A stretch of DNA of 32,688 nt from contig JAHBXE010000027.1 of NCBI GenBank assembly GCA_019636625.1, forward strand, positions 1 through 32,688. Direction: 5' to 3'. The notes below the pieces were generated by a model, which saw nothing but the letters and a program-made list of their open reading frames with translations, was not told the DNA's origin and did no database searches. Both the position numbers and the translations under genes were made by a program. Positions 15,317 through 23,812 of this stretch are shown one piece after another. The DNA comes from Phycisphaeraceae bacterium. GTDB lineage: Bacteria; Planctomycetota; Phycisphaerae; Phycisphaerales; UBA1924. Positions within the stretch are counted from its first letter, which is position 1; each line of letters begins with the position of its first letter.

Positions 15317-16231
15317 ATGCGCACGGTAGCAATTTACAGGCTGCTCTACGGCTCGGACTTCATCGCGGAGTCCCTCGCCTCGATCTACCCGCACGTCGAG
15401 CGGATCCTCTGCTACATCGGGCACGAGATGTTCGGCGGGCGACGCATCATCAACTACTTCGGGCACGATGTCTACCTGCCGCACGACATCGACGGCGTGA
15501 CCACCGCCATCCAGAACTGGAAGGATGCCAACGACACCGAGGACAAGGTCCGCCTCCTGCCCAACCCGCACGCGACGCTGCTCAAGGGGCAGCTCCAGGC
15601 GATGATCAACGGCGAGGTCATTCCCCGCTACGACCCCACGCACATCCTCATGGTCGAGGCCGACGAAGTCTGGCACGAGAACACGATCACGACCCTCTTC
15701 GACGTCGCGCAGAACACGGACGCGGACGAGATCATGGCCGCGGCGTGCCACCTGTTCTGGCGGTCGTACAAGTACTGCTCCACCCGCACCAACCCCTACG
15801 CCGTCATGCGGGCCCTCAAGGGCCGCAAGTCGATCGGGCCGACGGGCCACGCCCTCGGCAGCGCGGGCAACGACGTCACCCGCCACCGCGACGACCGGCT
15901 GAAGATCCACAACTTCGGATTCGCGGCCAGCGAGCGGACCATCTTCTGGAAGCACATGACCGCGCTGTCCTTCAGCCGCGATGTGAAGCTCGACTCGCCC
16001 CCGCGCGAGGAGTGGTTCGAGGAGGTCTGGCGGCCGTGGAACGGCGTCTCCAACCGCCGCACGGACCTCTGCCCGTCGATCGGCTACGAGGACGCCTTCG
16101 CCCCTGCGGTCGACTACCCCTTCGAACAGCTCCCGGCCCTCATGCAGCGCCGCATCCGGACCAACCCCCTCCCCGACTGGGTCCAGCTCCACCAACGCGA
16201 ATCCGCGCCCATCCCGCAGGAGACCCCATGA
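15317..16231 (+). CDS. GT-A-like glycosyltransferase, family uncertain
   Basis: Protein of 304 residues. It begins MRTVAIYRLLYGSDFIAESL followed by YPHVERILCYIG, the opening strands of family 2-like transferases that act on distress/glycan substrates with an atypical nucleotide loop. ILMVEADEVWHENTITTLF is in the place of the DxD metal site (EAD at about 112-114). Further on are HNFGFAASERTIFWKHM and EEWFEEVW. The match to GT2 is weak, so only a general glycosyltransferase-like role is proposed. AAGGAA lies about 7 bases before the ATG. The stop overlaps the radical SAM gene (ATGA), so the two are coupled. Confidence 0.6.
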   Translation: MRTVAIYRLLYGSDFIAESLASIYPHVERILCYIGHEMFGGRRIINYFGHDVYLPHDIDGVTTAIQNWKDANDTEDKVRLLPNPHATLLKGQLQAMINGEVIPRYDPTHILMVEADEVWHENTITTLFDVAQNTDADEIMAAACHLFWRSYKYCSTRTNPYAVMRALKGRKSIGPTGHALGSAGNDVTRHRDDRLKIHNFGFAASERTIFWKHMTALSFSRDVKLDSPPREEWFEEVWRPWNGVSNRRTDLCPSIGYEDAFAPAVDYPFEQLPALMQRRIRTNPLPDWVQLHQRESAPIPQETP

Positions 16232-17412
16232 CCCGCGCCTGTTCCGATCGCAAGCTCGCGGCGTACACCGAGGGCGTTTCGCTCTCGATCAAGGGACGCC
16301 CCCTGCACACGCTCGCGCCCCACCCGAACCCAACGGAGAACGGGCACGAGCTCCCCGCGATCTTCCAGGGCCGCCAGCCCTCTTCGATGGAGCACAAGTT
16401 CACCTCCACCGGCATCAAGTTCTGGAAGCACAGGGAGTCGATGGAGTCCTACAAGGCCGGCACGGGACGAACGGTGATTTCAACGCACATCGCCCCCGAG
16501 GGCCGCTGCAACCTCAAGTGCTCCTATTGCTCCGTCAGCGAACGCACCCTCCACAGCACGATCGAGCTCCCCCGCATTCAGGACTACGTCACCAAGCTGA
16601 GGGGCCGCGGCCTCAAGGCCGTCATCCTCACCGGCGGCGGCGAGCCCACCCTCTACAAGCACTTCAACGAGCTGGGCGAGTGGCTGCTGGACCAGGGGCT
16701 CGAGATGGCCCTGATCACCAACGGCACGCAGTTCAAGCGCGTCTCCGACCGCATCCTCCGGAACCTCACCTGGGTGCGCATCTCGATGAACGTCTTCAAG
16801 GATTGGGAGAAGAAGATCGAGATCCCGCGCGAGCGGTTCGGACCACAGACCACCGTCGGCATGTCCGTCTGCTACAGCGCCGAGAACAAGGACCCGGAGT
16901 TCCTCCGCAAGGTTGCGCAGTTCGCGGAGCGTGCCGAGGTCTCGTACGTGCGTGTGTTGCCCGATTGCATGCTCCCGCAGGCCGCGCTCATCAAGGAGCA
17001 CGAGGGCCTCACCGAGCTCTTCAAGACCCTCGAAGGCTCGACGCGGTTCTTCCACCAGTTCAAGATCCACGGCGCGCCCTGCCAGGCCAAGTGCCACCAG
17101 AGCTTCTTCCGCCCCTACCTCTCCGAAGCCATGGACCCGGTCACGGGCCGCCCCGGCCTGGTCTTCCCGTGCGACTCGGTCGTGCTCAACGAACAGGCCC
17201 AGCGCTTCCGCCCCCGCTACGCCCTCTGCACGCCCGAAGAGATCCTCGATTACATGGACGGCAAGATCCCGCAGCAGTTCGACGCCACCCAGCATTGCAC
17301 CGGCTGCGTCTTCACGCGGAACGTCGACATGCTCGACCGTTACGTCAACGGCCGGGAAGACCGCTTCGCCGAATACGCCGGCACGGAGGTCCACCATGAA
17401 AACTTCGTTTGA
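16228..17412 (+). CDS. Radical SAM enzyme with C-terminal cysteine-rich region
   Basis: Protein of 394 residues. The [4Fe-4S]-binding motif is CNLKCSYC (C94, C98, C101), followed by AVILTGGGEPTLY (the GGE motif) and ALITNGT. The C-terminal third adds conserved-looking cysteines in GAPCQAKCHQ, VFPCDSV, YALCTPEE and HCTGCVF, which suggests a SPASM- or twitch-like auxiliary cluster. The reaction is unknown; in a glycan cluster a radical modification of a sugar, lipid or peptide carrier is plausible. It begins at an ATGA overlap with the GT-A-like gene. Its 3' end overlaps the next methyltransferase gene by 17 bases. Confidence 0.88.
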   Translation: MTRACSDRKLAAYTEGVSLSIKGRPLHTLAPHPNPTENGHELPAIFQGRQPSSMEHKFTSTGIKFWKHRESMESYKAGTGRTVISTHIAPEGRCNLKCSYCSVSERTLHSTIELPRIQDYVTKLRGRGLKAVILTGGGEPTLYKHFNELGEWLLDQGLEMALITNGTQFKRVSDRILRNLTWVRISMNVFKDWEKKIEIPRERFGPQTTVGMSVCYSAENKDPEFLRKVAQFAERAEVSYVRVLPDCMLPQAALIKEHEGLTELFKTLEGSTRFFHQFKIHGAPCQAKCHQSFFRPYLSEAMDPVTGRPGLVFPCDSVVLNEQAQRFRPRYALCTPEEILDYMDGKIPQQFDATQHCTGCVFTRNVDMLDRYVNGREDRFAEYAGTEVHHENFV

Positions 17413-18064
17413 CATCGCCCATCAGTACGATGAGGCCTACTACGAGCGCGGCGTCGAGACCGGCAAGTCGTGCTACTCCAACTACCGCTGGCTCCCCGAG
17501 CTGACCATCCCCATGTGCATGGTCCTGATCGACACCCTGGGCATCCGCCCGCGCCAGCGCGTGCTCGACTTCGGCTGCGCCAAGGGCTACTCCGTCAAGG
17601 CGCTCCGTATGCTCCGGCGCGATGCCCACGGCATCGACGTCTCCCCCTACGCCATCGAGCAGGCCGACCGCGACGCCGCCCCCTACTGCCACCTCGTCGA
17701 GGACCTCGACAGTTGGTCGCTCACCAACCGCTTCGATCATGTCATCGCCAAGGATGTGATGGAGCACGTGCCCTACGAAGTGATCGACGACACAATCCGC
17801 TCCATCGCCCGCATGACCGATTCGTTCCTCATGGTCGTTCCGCTGGGGCGTGACGGCCGCTACATCATCGAGGCCTACGAACGCGACGTCACCCACATCA
17901 TCCGCGAGGACGCCGCGTGGTGGCTGAACCTGCTCGAACGCCACTTTGCCAACGTTTCCTGGCAACACCACATCGACGGCCTCAAGGACAACTGGCACCG
18001 CGTGGACCCCAAGGGCAACGCCGTCTTCATCGCCCGGTCCTCGCTCGCCGGGTCCGCCGCGTGA
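17396..18064 (+). CDS. Class I SAM-dependent methyltransferase
   Basis: Protein of 222 residues. Motif I is VLDFGCAKGYSVKALR (57-72), then HGIDVSPYAIEQA with the acidic residue that binds the ribose of SAM (D81), and AKDVMEHVPYEVIDDTI (118-134), the methyltransferase type 11/23 pattern. The C-terminal part holds FLMVVPLG and the segment VSWQHHIDGLKDNWHRVDP. It is likely to methylate a small molecule or glycan. The ATG at 17396 has a perfect GGAGG 6 bases upstream, inside the end of the radical SAM gene, which settles the start. The stop overlaps the next gene start by GTGA. Confidence 0.88.
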   Translation: MKTSFDIAHQYDEAYYERGVETGKSCYSNYRWLPELTIPMCMVLIDTLGIRPRQRVLDFGCAKGYSVKALRMLRRDAHGIDVSPYAIEQADRDAAPYCHLVEDLDSWSLTNRFDHVIAKDVMEHVPYEVIDDTIRSIARMTDSFLMVVPLGRDGRYIIEAYERDVTHIIREDAAWWLNLLERHFANVSWQHHIDGLKDNWHRVDPKGNAVFIARSSLAGSAA

Positions 18065-19527
18065 CCCTTCGCCCGCCGGCCACCATCCCCCGCATCAGCG
18101 TCGTCGTCCCGATGCACAACGCCGCCGCGACCGTCGCGGCCACGCTTCATTCCCTCCAGCAGCAAACCGAGCCTGCCTGGGAAGCGATTGTCATCGATGA
18201 CGGCTCCACCGACCGCGGAGCGGCCGTCGTTCGCGCCTTCGCCGCGGCCGATCCTCGCGTCACGTTCCGCCAGCAACCCCGCGCCGGCGCCGCCGCCGCC
18301 CGGAACCTCGGCCTGAACCTGGCGCGGGGTGAGTGGATCGCCTTCCTCGACGCCGACGACTGGCTCGAACCCGACGCCTACGCCACGCTCCTCGCCGCGT
18401 CGATGTCGGGAAGCGCCGACGCGGTCCGCGGCCTGTGCCGCCACAGCGATGCCCATGGCTCCACCCTCCACTGGCCACACCCCCCAACGCCAGACCGCGC
18501 CAGCACGGGGCTCGGTTTGCGTGAGCTCCTGAGCGGCGAGGTCTTCGCCATCCACGCGCAGCTCATCCGGCGTTCCGCCATCGGCCAAACCCGCTTCAGG
18601 ACCCACCTCAACTGCTTCGAAGACCTCGACTTCTTCCTCCACCTCGCCGAGCGCGGCCTGCGATGGAACCCGATCCAGCGTGTCGTCTGCACCTACCGCC
18701 AGCGGCCCGTCCATCGCGGCACACCCGCCTTCGCCGCGAAGTTCCGCACCATCCGGGCCGTCTACACCGATTGCTTTGCCCGCCTGGCTCGCCTCCCGAA
18801 TCCACCGCAGGATCTGGACACGTCTCCCGACGCACTCAACCACCTGCTCTTCCAGCGTGCCGTCTCCTTCGCCCACTTGATGTTGCTTCAAGACCCGACG
18901 CCCTCGAAGGACCTCGCCGCCGCGGTTCTCGCCGGCTTCGATGGTTCACTCAAACTCTCGCCGGAAGCCGCCGCGCACGCGGCGCACGGCTACCTGCCCT
19001 GGTCCGAGTGCCGCGACATCACCGCCTGGCCGCGCCATCTGGACCGATACGCGGAAGCTCTGGGCGTCTGGTGGCAGCGGTGCATCGCAGACGGGCGAGC
19101 CGATGCCGATCTGATCGATCGGACGCTCCCCCTCCTGGCTCGACGCCTCGCCAACGAGCTGGACATGCCGCAACGGATCCTGCGCCACCTGGACCCGAAC
19201 CGGCCCATCGTCGTCCTCGGCGCCGGCCGGAACGGCCAGCGAATGGCCCGAGCCCTCACCGCGCGCGACCTGCGTATCCAGATCCGCGACGACCGCGCCC
19301 ACGCTCGCGAAGAAATCGCCCTCCAGTCCGATGGTCGTGCCGAATCCGTGGCCAACGGCCAGCCGCTCCCTCTCGGTGCGCAGTGCATCATGACGCTCCT
19401 GGACGATGCCGCGTACCTCGCGACCCTGCCCCGCGGCGTCATGTGTGTTCGATGGGCCGACGGCGTCGATGCCGAGGCTCGAATCCTTGCCGAGCAACTC
19501 CGCTCGTCCCTCCACCAACCCTGCTAG
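18061..19527 (+). CDS. GT2 glycosyltransferase with C-terminal GxGRNG domain
   Basis: Protein of 488 residues starting at GTG 18061, which overlaps the previous stop (GTGA). Family 2 marks: RISVVVPMHNAAATVAATLH, VIDDGSTD (44-51), RAGAAAARNLGLN and FLDADDW (96-102), then CFEDLDFFLHLAERGLRW. A helical middle section of about 150 residues follows. The last ~110 residues contain NRPIVVLGAGRNGQRMARAL and RIQIRDDR, the same Rossmann-like domain as in the proteins at 11678 and 19537, but with a longer insertion. It is a paralogue of the first GT2 in its overall design and probably adds another sugar of the same glycan. Confidence 0.87.
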   Translation: MTLRPPATIPRISVVVPMHNAAATVAATLHSLQQQTEPAWEAIVIDDGSTDRGAAVVRAFAAADPRVTFRQQPRAGAAAARNLGLNLARGEWIAFLDADDWLEPDAYATLLAASMSGSADAVRGLCRHSDAHGSTLHWPHPPTPDRASTGLGLRELLSGEVFAIHAQLIRRSAIGQTRFRTHLNCFEDLDFFLHLAERGLRWNPIQRVVCTYRQRPVHRGTPAFAAKFRTIRAVYTDCFARLARLPNPPQDLDTSPDALNHLLFQRAVSFAHLMLLQDPTPSKDLAAAVLAGFDGSLKLSPEAAAHAAHGYLPWSECRDITAWPRHLDRYAEALGVWWQRCIADGRADADLIDRTLPLLARRLANELDMPQRILRHLDPNRPIVVLGAGRNGQRMARALTARDLRIQIRDDRAHAREEIALQSDGRAESVANGQPLPLGAQCIMTLLDDAAYLATLPRGVMCVRWADGVDAEARILAEQLRSSLHQPC

Positions 19528-19536
19528 GAACAAACC

Positions 19537-20466
19537 TTGGGAGCCCGCGCCTACACCCTCCTTGAGTCGTACGCCTCCTCGATCCGCGCCTCGATCGTCG
19601 AAGTCGGTGGCGAACGCGGCGAAGGGTCCACATCCTTTCTTCGTCGCTTCGCCGAACAGCAGGGTGTTCGATTCCACACCGTTGACATGGTCAACACCGG
19701 CATGACCGGCGAAGCCTGGCTGCGGCAGGTGTTTCCGACGCTCAACGAGCGCATCGCCTTTGCCTACCTCGACAACTTCGACTGGACCTTCGAGACGTTC
19801 AAGAACGAACCGTGGCTCCGGCAGCAGATCGGCGACTACGCCAGGGCCGGCATCGCCATGACCAACGCCAACTCGATGGCCGTGCACCTCGAACAGACGC
19901 AGCTCATCGAGCCCTTCGCCGCGGACGACTGCGCCATCCTCTTCGACGACACGTGGCAGCTCCCCGATGGCCCGTGGACGGGCAAGGGGGGCACCGCCAT
20001 CCCGTGGCTGCTCTCGCGAGGCTGGCGCGTGCTGGAAACGGTCCGGCCCTCCCCGGAACCGCTCGACGGCTTCGCGCTGGTCGCGCGCGGCTCGTGGGAG
20101 CGCCGGGCGGTCGTCCGCAAGCCCTGGCGCCGAGCCTGGCAGGCGGGCGACCTCTCCCGCGACTTCGCCCCCATCGCCATCGCTTCGGCCCACCGCCTTG
20201 CGCCGGGGCAGACGCTCGTGCTCTACGGCATGGGCCGTAACGGGCAGACGCTCATGCGCATGCTCCTGGCCGCCGGGGTTCCGGTCGCGTTCATCGACGA
20301 CCACTTCGATGGAGAAGTGGACGCCCCGCGCCTCCGGCTGGAAGACCTCGGACCCCGCCACGCGGTCCTCGTCACGCCCGATGCCTCGGAACCGATCCTG
20401 TCGCGACTCCGTTCCTGCCACATCGCGGCGGTGTGGCGGCCCGAAGACCTCTTCGCCCCGGCCTGA
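19537..20466 (+). CDS. Methyltransferase-like protein with C-terminal GxGRNG domain
   Basis: Protein of 309 residues. It has no ATG start; the frame begins at TTG 19537 with AGGA about 7 bases upstream. The N-terminal ~215 residues look like a class I methyltransferase of the macrocin/TylF-like kind: YTLLESYASSIRASIVEVGG, RGEGSTSFLRRF, HTVDM and CAILFDDTWQLPDGPWTGKG. The last ~90 residues are APGQTLVLYGMGRNGQTLMR, VAFIDDHFD and AVLVTPDASE, closely similar to the ending of the GT2 protein at 11678. This suggests either a sugar methylation step or binding of a common ligand or partner. It is the last gene of the cluster and ends 9 bases before the convergent phoH-like gene. Confidence 0.75.
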   Translation: MGARAYTLLESYASSIRASIVEVGGERGEGSTSFLRRFAEQQGVRFHTVDMVNTGMTGEAWLRQVFPTLNERIAFAYLDNFDWTFETFKNEPWLRQQIGDYARAGIAMTNANSMAVHLEQTQLIEPFAADDCAILFDDTWQLPDGPWTGKGGTAIPWLLSRGWRVLETVRPSPEPLDGFALVARGSWERRAVVRKPWRRAWQAGDLSRDFAPIAIASAHRLAPGQTLVLYGMGRNGQTLMRMLLAAGVPVAFIDDHFDGEVDAPRLRLEDLGPRHAVLVTPDASEPILSRLRSCHIAAVWRPEDLFAPA

Positions 20467-20475
20467 TTCTCGCGG

Positions 20476-22014
20476 CTACAGGCGTGCCGCCGCGATGCTC
20501 GCCAGTTCCGACCGCTCGCTCTTGGCCAGCGAAACGTGACCGACGATCCCGATGCCCTTCATCTTCTCAACGGCGTACGCGAGGCCGTTGGAAGACTGGT
20601 CCAGGTACGGGTTGTCGATCTGCCCGATGTCGCCGGTCAGGACCAGCTTGGTCCCCTCGCCCACGCGCGAAGCAATCGTCTTGACCTCGTGCGGCGTCAG
20701 GTTCTGGGCTTCATCCACGATCATGAACTGGTGCGGGATCGACCGGCCGCGGATGTAGGTCAGCGGCTCGAGCACGAGTTTCCCGTCGGCCATCAGCTTC
20801 TGAACCCGCTGCTCGGTCGAGTGGCTCTCGGCGCTCTGGGTGTGCGCGCCCCGCGTCGAGAGGAGGTAACTCAGGTTGTCGAAGATCGGCTGCATCCACG
20901 CGCCGAGCTTCTCATCCTTGTCCCCGGGCAGGTACCCGATATCCCGCCCCAGGGGCATGATCGGCCGCGCCACCAGCAGCTTGTCGTACCGCTCCTCGGA
21001 GAACACCTTGGACATCCCCGCCGCCAGCGCCAGCAGCGTCTTGCCCGTTCCCGCCGAGCCCAGCAGCGTGATGAACCGGATCTCATCGTCCAGCAGCAGG
21101 TCCAGCGCCATCGTCTGCTGCACGTTCCGCGCGAGGATCCCGAACACCGGCTTGCGCGGCCCGGTGATGGGGATGAGGTGCTCCGTGTCCGCCAGGCGCC
21201 GCCCGATTCCCGTGTGGTTGGAATCATCCCGGTCCTGAAAGACCACGAACTGGTTCGGCACCACCACCTCGTCGAAGGGGCGCGGCTCCTCCGCGTCCAG
21301 GTCGATCGCCTCCTTGAGGCGCTCCAGCGGCAGCATCCGGTCCTTGTACAGGTCGTCGATCAGCTCCGTATCGCACGACACGTTCACCGTACCCGTGTAG
21401 AGCCGATCCGCGTCAACCTTCTGGTTCTCGAAGTCCTGCGTCGTGATCCCCAGCGCATCGCTCTTGATCCGCGCCGAGATGTCCTTGCTGACGAAGATCG
21501 TCCGCACACCCTTCTGGTGGAGCTGCCACGCCGTCGCGATGATCCGGTTGTCCGGCGAGTCCTCCTCCAGCACGCCCGGACGGGCGTGGTCGATGATGTC
21601 GATGCGGATGGTCCCCGACCGGCCGTTGCTCGATGTCGAGGCCGCCGCCCCCACGGTCGGCGAGAAGTCGCCCCAGTGCACACCGTCGGTGAGCCGGCCC
21701 TTGGCCCGCAACCGGTCCAGGTGCCGGATGCACTCGCGCGCGTTGCGGCCCAGGTCGTCCTCCTTCCGCTTCATCGCGTCGAGCTCCTCGATCACGGCGA
21801 AGGGGATCACCACGTGGTGCTCTTTGAACACGAACAGCGCGTTGGGGTTGTGCAGCAGGACGTTGGTGTCGATGACGAACGTCTTGATGTCCGTCTCGGC
21901 TTCCTTCGGCGCCGGCCGTGCGCCTTGTCCGGAAGCGGCTCGCGTTCGCCTGGCGTCTCGAGGCTTGCTCATGTACGTTCCGGGCACATCCGTGCGGCCC
22001 GCGGGGTTCGTCAT
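20476..22014 (-). CDS. PIN domain and PhoH-type ATPase (YlaK-like)
   Basis: Protein of 512 residues. The N-terminal PIN nuclease domain begins TFVIDTNVLLHNP (D49) with VIEELD (74-79) and a later acidic cluster near 150-155 (EEDSPDNRIIA). The C-terminal PhoH ATPase domain has Walker A GSAGTGKT (319-326), ARPIMPLGRDIGYLPGDKDE and Walker B IVDEAQ (432-437), then LTGDIGQID. This PIN-PhoH fusion is common in bacteria and is thought to act on RNA. The first 40 residues are basic and disordered; ATG 21972 is an alternative start. It is the last gene of a minus-strand group of four. Confidence 0.93.
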   Translation of the reverse strand: MTNPAGRTDVPGTYMSKPRDARRTRAASGQGARPAPKEAETDIKTFVIDTNVLLHNPNALFVFKEHHVVIPFAVIEELDAMKRKEDDLGRNARECIRHLDRLRAKGRLTDGVHWGDFSPTVGAAASTSSNGRSGTIRIDIIDHARPGVLEEDSPDNRIIATAWQLHQKGVRTIFVSKDISARIKSDALGITTQDFENQKVDADRLYTGTVNVSCDTELIDDLYKDRMLPLERLKEAIDLDAEEPRPFDEVVVPNQFVVFQDRDDSNHTGIGRRLADTEHLIPITGPRKPVFGILARNVQQTMALDLLLDDEIRFITLLGSAGTGKTLLALAAGMSKVFSEERYDKLLVARPIMPLGRDIGYLPGDKDEKLGAWMQPIFDNLSYLLSTRGAHTQSAESHSTEQRVQKLMADGKLVLEPLTYIRGRSIPHQFMIVDEAQNLTPHEVKTIASRVGEGTKLVLTGDIGQIDNPYLDQSSNGLAYAVEKMKGIGIVGHVSLAKSERSELASIAAARL

Positions 22015-22056
22015 GCCCGCAGCATACCCGATTATCGGCTCGCCGGCAGGCCCGCG

Positions 22057-22569
22057 TCAGCGGATCAGGGCGTCGATGGTCAGGGAAACACCGATGGCCG
22101 CGGCCACCGCCGCCTTCATCACCACCGACACGGCCCGGCCCACGGCCGCGCCCTGCCCGATCCTCGCGGCCTGCCCCCACGACCGCTGCGCGACGCCCTT
22201 CTCCAGCACCACCGCCCCGACGCCCGCTCCGATCACGCCTCCGACGATCGTCCCCAGGATCGGCACGACCAGCGTTCCCGCGATCGCCCCCACGACCCCC
22301 CCGATGATCGATCCGATCGCCCCGCTCTTTCCCCCGCCGTACTTCGCGGCGCCCACCGCCGACAAGGCCAGTTCCGCCACCTCCGCCAGCAGCGCCGCCG
22401 CGAAACACGCCCCGAGATTCCACATGTTCAGCACGGGCGGTTCACCCCACAGCCAGTGCACCAGCACGGCCATGCCGAGGATGAACCACGTCCCCGGGAG
22501 CGTCGCGATCGTCAGCACGAAGCCGATCACCGCCACGATCAGCAGAATGAGCCCGGCAAGCAGAGTCAT
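22057..22569 (-). CDS. DUF456 family membrane protein
   Basis: Protein of 170 residues, almost entirely hydrophobic. Predicted helices include LLAGLILLIVAVIGFVLTIA, WFILGMAVLVHWLW and the glycine-rich GSIIGGVVGAIAGTLVVPIL with GTIVGGVIGAGVGAVVLE. The pattern LPGTWFILG near the start and the paired glycine-rich helices are typical of DUF456. The function is unknown. It lies 46 bases after the 267-residue membrane protein gene and 42 bases before the PIN-PhoH gene, on the same strand, so they probably share a transcript. Confidence 0.82.
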   Translation of the reverse strand: MTLLAGLILLIVAVIGFVLTIATLPGTWFILGMAVLVHWLWGEPPVLNMWNLGACFAAALLAEVAELALSAVGAAKYGGGKSGAIGSIIGGVVGAIAGTLVVPILGTIVGGVIGAGVGAVVLEKGVAQRSWGQAARIGQGAAVGRAVSVVMKAAVAAAIGVSLTIDALIR

Positions 22570-22615
22570 AGCGCGGCCTTCACGGAAACTTCTTTGAGAA
22601 TCGGGGTCGGGCCTT

Positions 22616-23428
22616 TCAGGAGGCGCCGCCGGGATGGCCCGGGTCCGCGGCCGGGGCGGCGGCGGGCGCTTGCCGATCCGGGAACGCGATCGACTCCATC
22701 TCCAGCACCCAGGCCTCGAGCGGCGCGTGCTGGTACAGGTCGAGCTTGAGTTCCTTGCCGCCGTGGGGCGTGTGACCCGGCTTGATCTTCAGGAAGACCA
22801 GGAACTTCTCCCACTTGCGCTTGTCGAAGTCCTCGATATCCGCGGGTGTGAGCGTGCTGCCGTCGGGGAGCTGCAGCGCCTTGGCCTCCGGGTCGTATCG
22901 GTACTTGCGCCGTATCACACGCAGCACGTGAAGCCCCAGCACGGCCCCGCCCCCGAAGCCGATGAACGTGAAGAGCCACTGCACCGGAATGTCATACGCC
23001 GCCAGCGGCTTGGGCGCTGAGCGGGCCTTCTCGCCCGTCGTCCAGCGTGCCTTCATCTCGCCGTACAGCCGTTCGCGATTCTCGATCCGCGTGAACTCGG
23101 GCTTCAGCCGATCGACGATCGAGAGCGACCGCAGCCAGCCGTACTTCGCCGCGTCCACACCGGTCAGCTTCTCCCCGCCTCGCTCGGTGAGCGCCTTGAG
23201 CTCCGCAACCGGGTCCGCGACGCCGACGCGGGAGTCCGGCCACCCCTCGGCCTTCGCGGCTTCGAGGTACTGGAACAACATGTACGAAGCGTGGTTGATC
23301 CCGCGGTTGGGGTAGGCCACCTTGGCGTCGTACAGGCCGTACATCCCGAAACCCAGCAGCACCACCGTGAAGATGGAGAGCTTGAGGAACCATGGACGGT
23401 TGGGCTTGGTGACGAGAGAAAAGCTCAT
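22616..23428 (-). CDS. Membrane protein of unknown function, two TM helices
   Basis: Protein of 270 residues. Helix 1 is FLKLSIFTVVLLGFGMYGLY near residues 14-33; helix 2 is WLFTFIGFGGGAVLGLHVLR near 147-166. Between them is a soluble, helical domain with KVAYPNRGINHASYMLFQYL. After helix 2 is a domain with RRKYRYDPEAKALQLPDGST and LTPADIEDFDKRKWEKFLVF, which looks like a PH-type fold seen in planctomycete hypothetical proteins. ATG 23428 is chosen because it overlaps the stop of the upstream small gene (ATGA) and has GGAAG upstream. The function is unknown. Confidence 0.72.
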   Translation of the reverse strand: MSFSLVTKPNRPWFLKLSIFTVVLLGFGMYGLYDAKVAYPNRGINHASYMLFQYLEAAKAEGWPDSRVGVADPVAELKALTERGGEKLTGVDAAKYGWLRSLSIVDRLKPEFTRIENRERLYGEMKARWTTGEKARSAPKPLAAYDIPVQWLFTFIGFGGGAVLGLHVLRVIRRKYRYDPEAKALQLPDGSTLTPADIEDFDKRKWEKFLVFLKIKPGHTPHGGKELKLDLYQHAPLEAWVLEMESIAFPDRQAPAAAPAADPGHPGGAS

Positions 23429-23682
23429 CGGTTGTCTTCTTCCAGGGGTCCGAGCTGGCCCGTGTCCACACGTTCGAAAGCGATGGCCCACCATCGATCG
23501 GCCCGGGCGCGGGCCTCGGGCCGCAGGCGTACATCGTCAAAACCACCCTCATCCACCCGCCGAATCGGGATCCGAGGGTAGGGAATCTGCGAGTGCAGGG
23601 CCCGGTTGAGCCAACGCTCGTGGATCAGCCGGAACAGCCGGCCGCGGGGGTTCTCATCATTCCGGGCGCTTCGCCAGAGCAT
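23425..23682 (-). CDS. Small hypothetical protein
   Basis: Protein of 85 residues, basic, with many arginines (RGRLFRLIHERWLNRALHSQ) and a polar middle (IPIRRVDEGGFDDVRLRPEA). No membrane segment or known motif. It is accepted as a gene because its stop overlaps the start of the following membrane protein (ATGA), a sign of coupling used throughout this window. It would be the first gene of the minus-strand group that ends with PIN-PhoH. The promoter should lie between 23683 and 23812, shared with the divergent dockerin-tailed gene. Confidence 0.5.
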   Translation of the reverse strand: MLWRSARNDENPRGRLFRLIHERWLNRALHSQIPYPRIPIRRVDEGGFDDVRLRPEARARADRWWAIAFERVDTGQLGPLEEDNR

Positions 23683-23812
23683 TCGGGGGCGATTCTAGCG
23701 GCGGGCCACCGGAGGGAATGGCCACCGCCTGCAAGGGAGGCCCCATCGGGCGACATTGGGGGGAGGGGGGGTTCGGTGTCGGGAGCCACCCGCCGGGATT
23801 GAGGAGCTGTTC

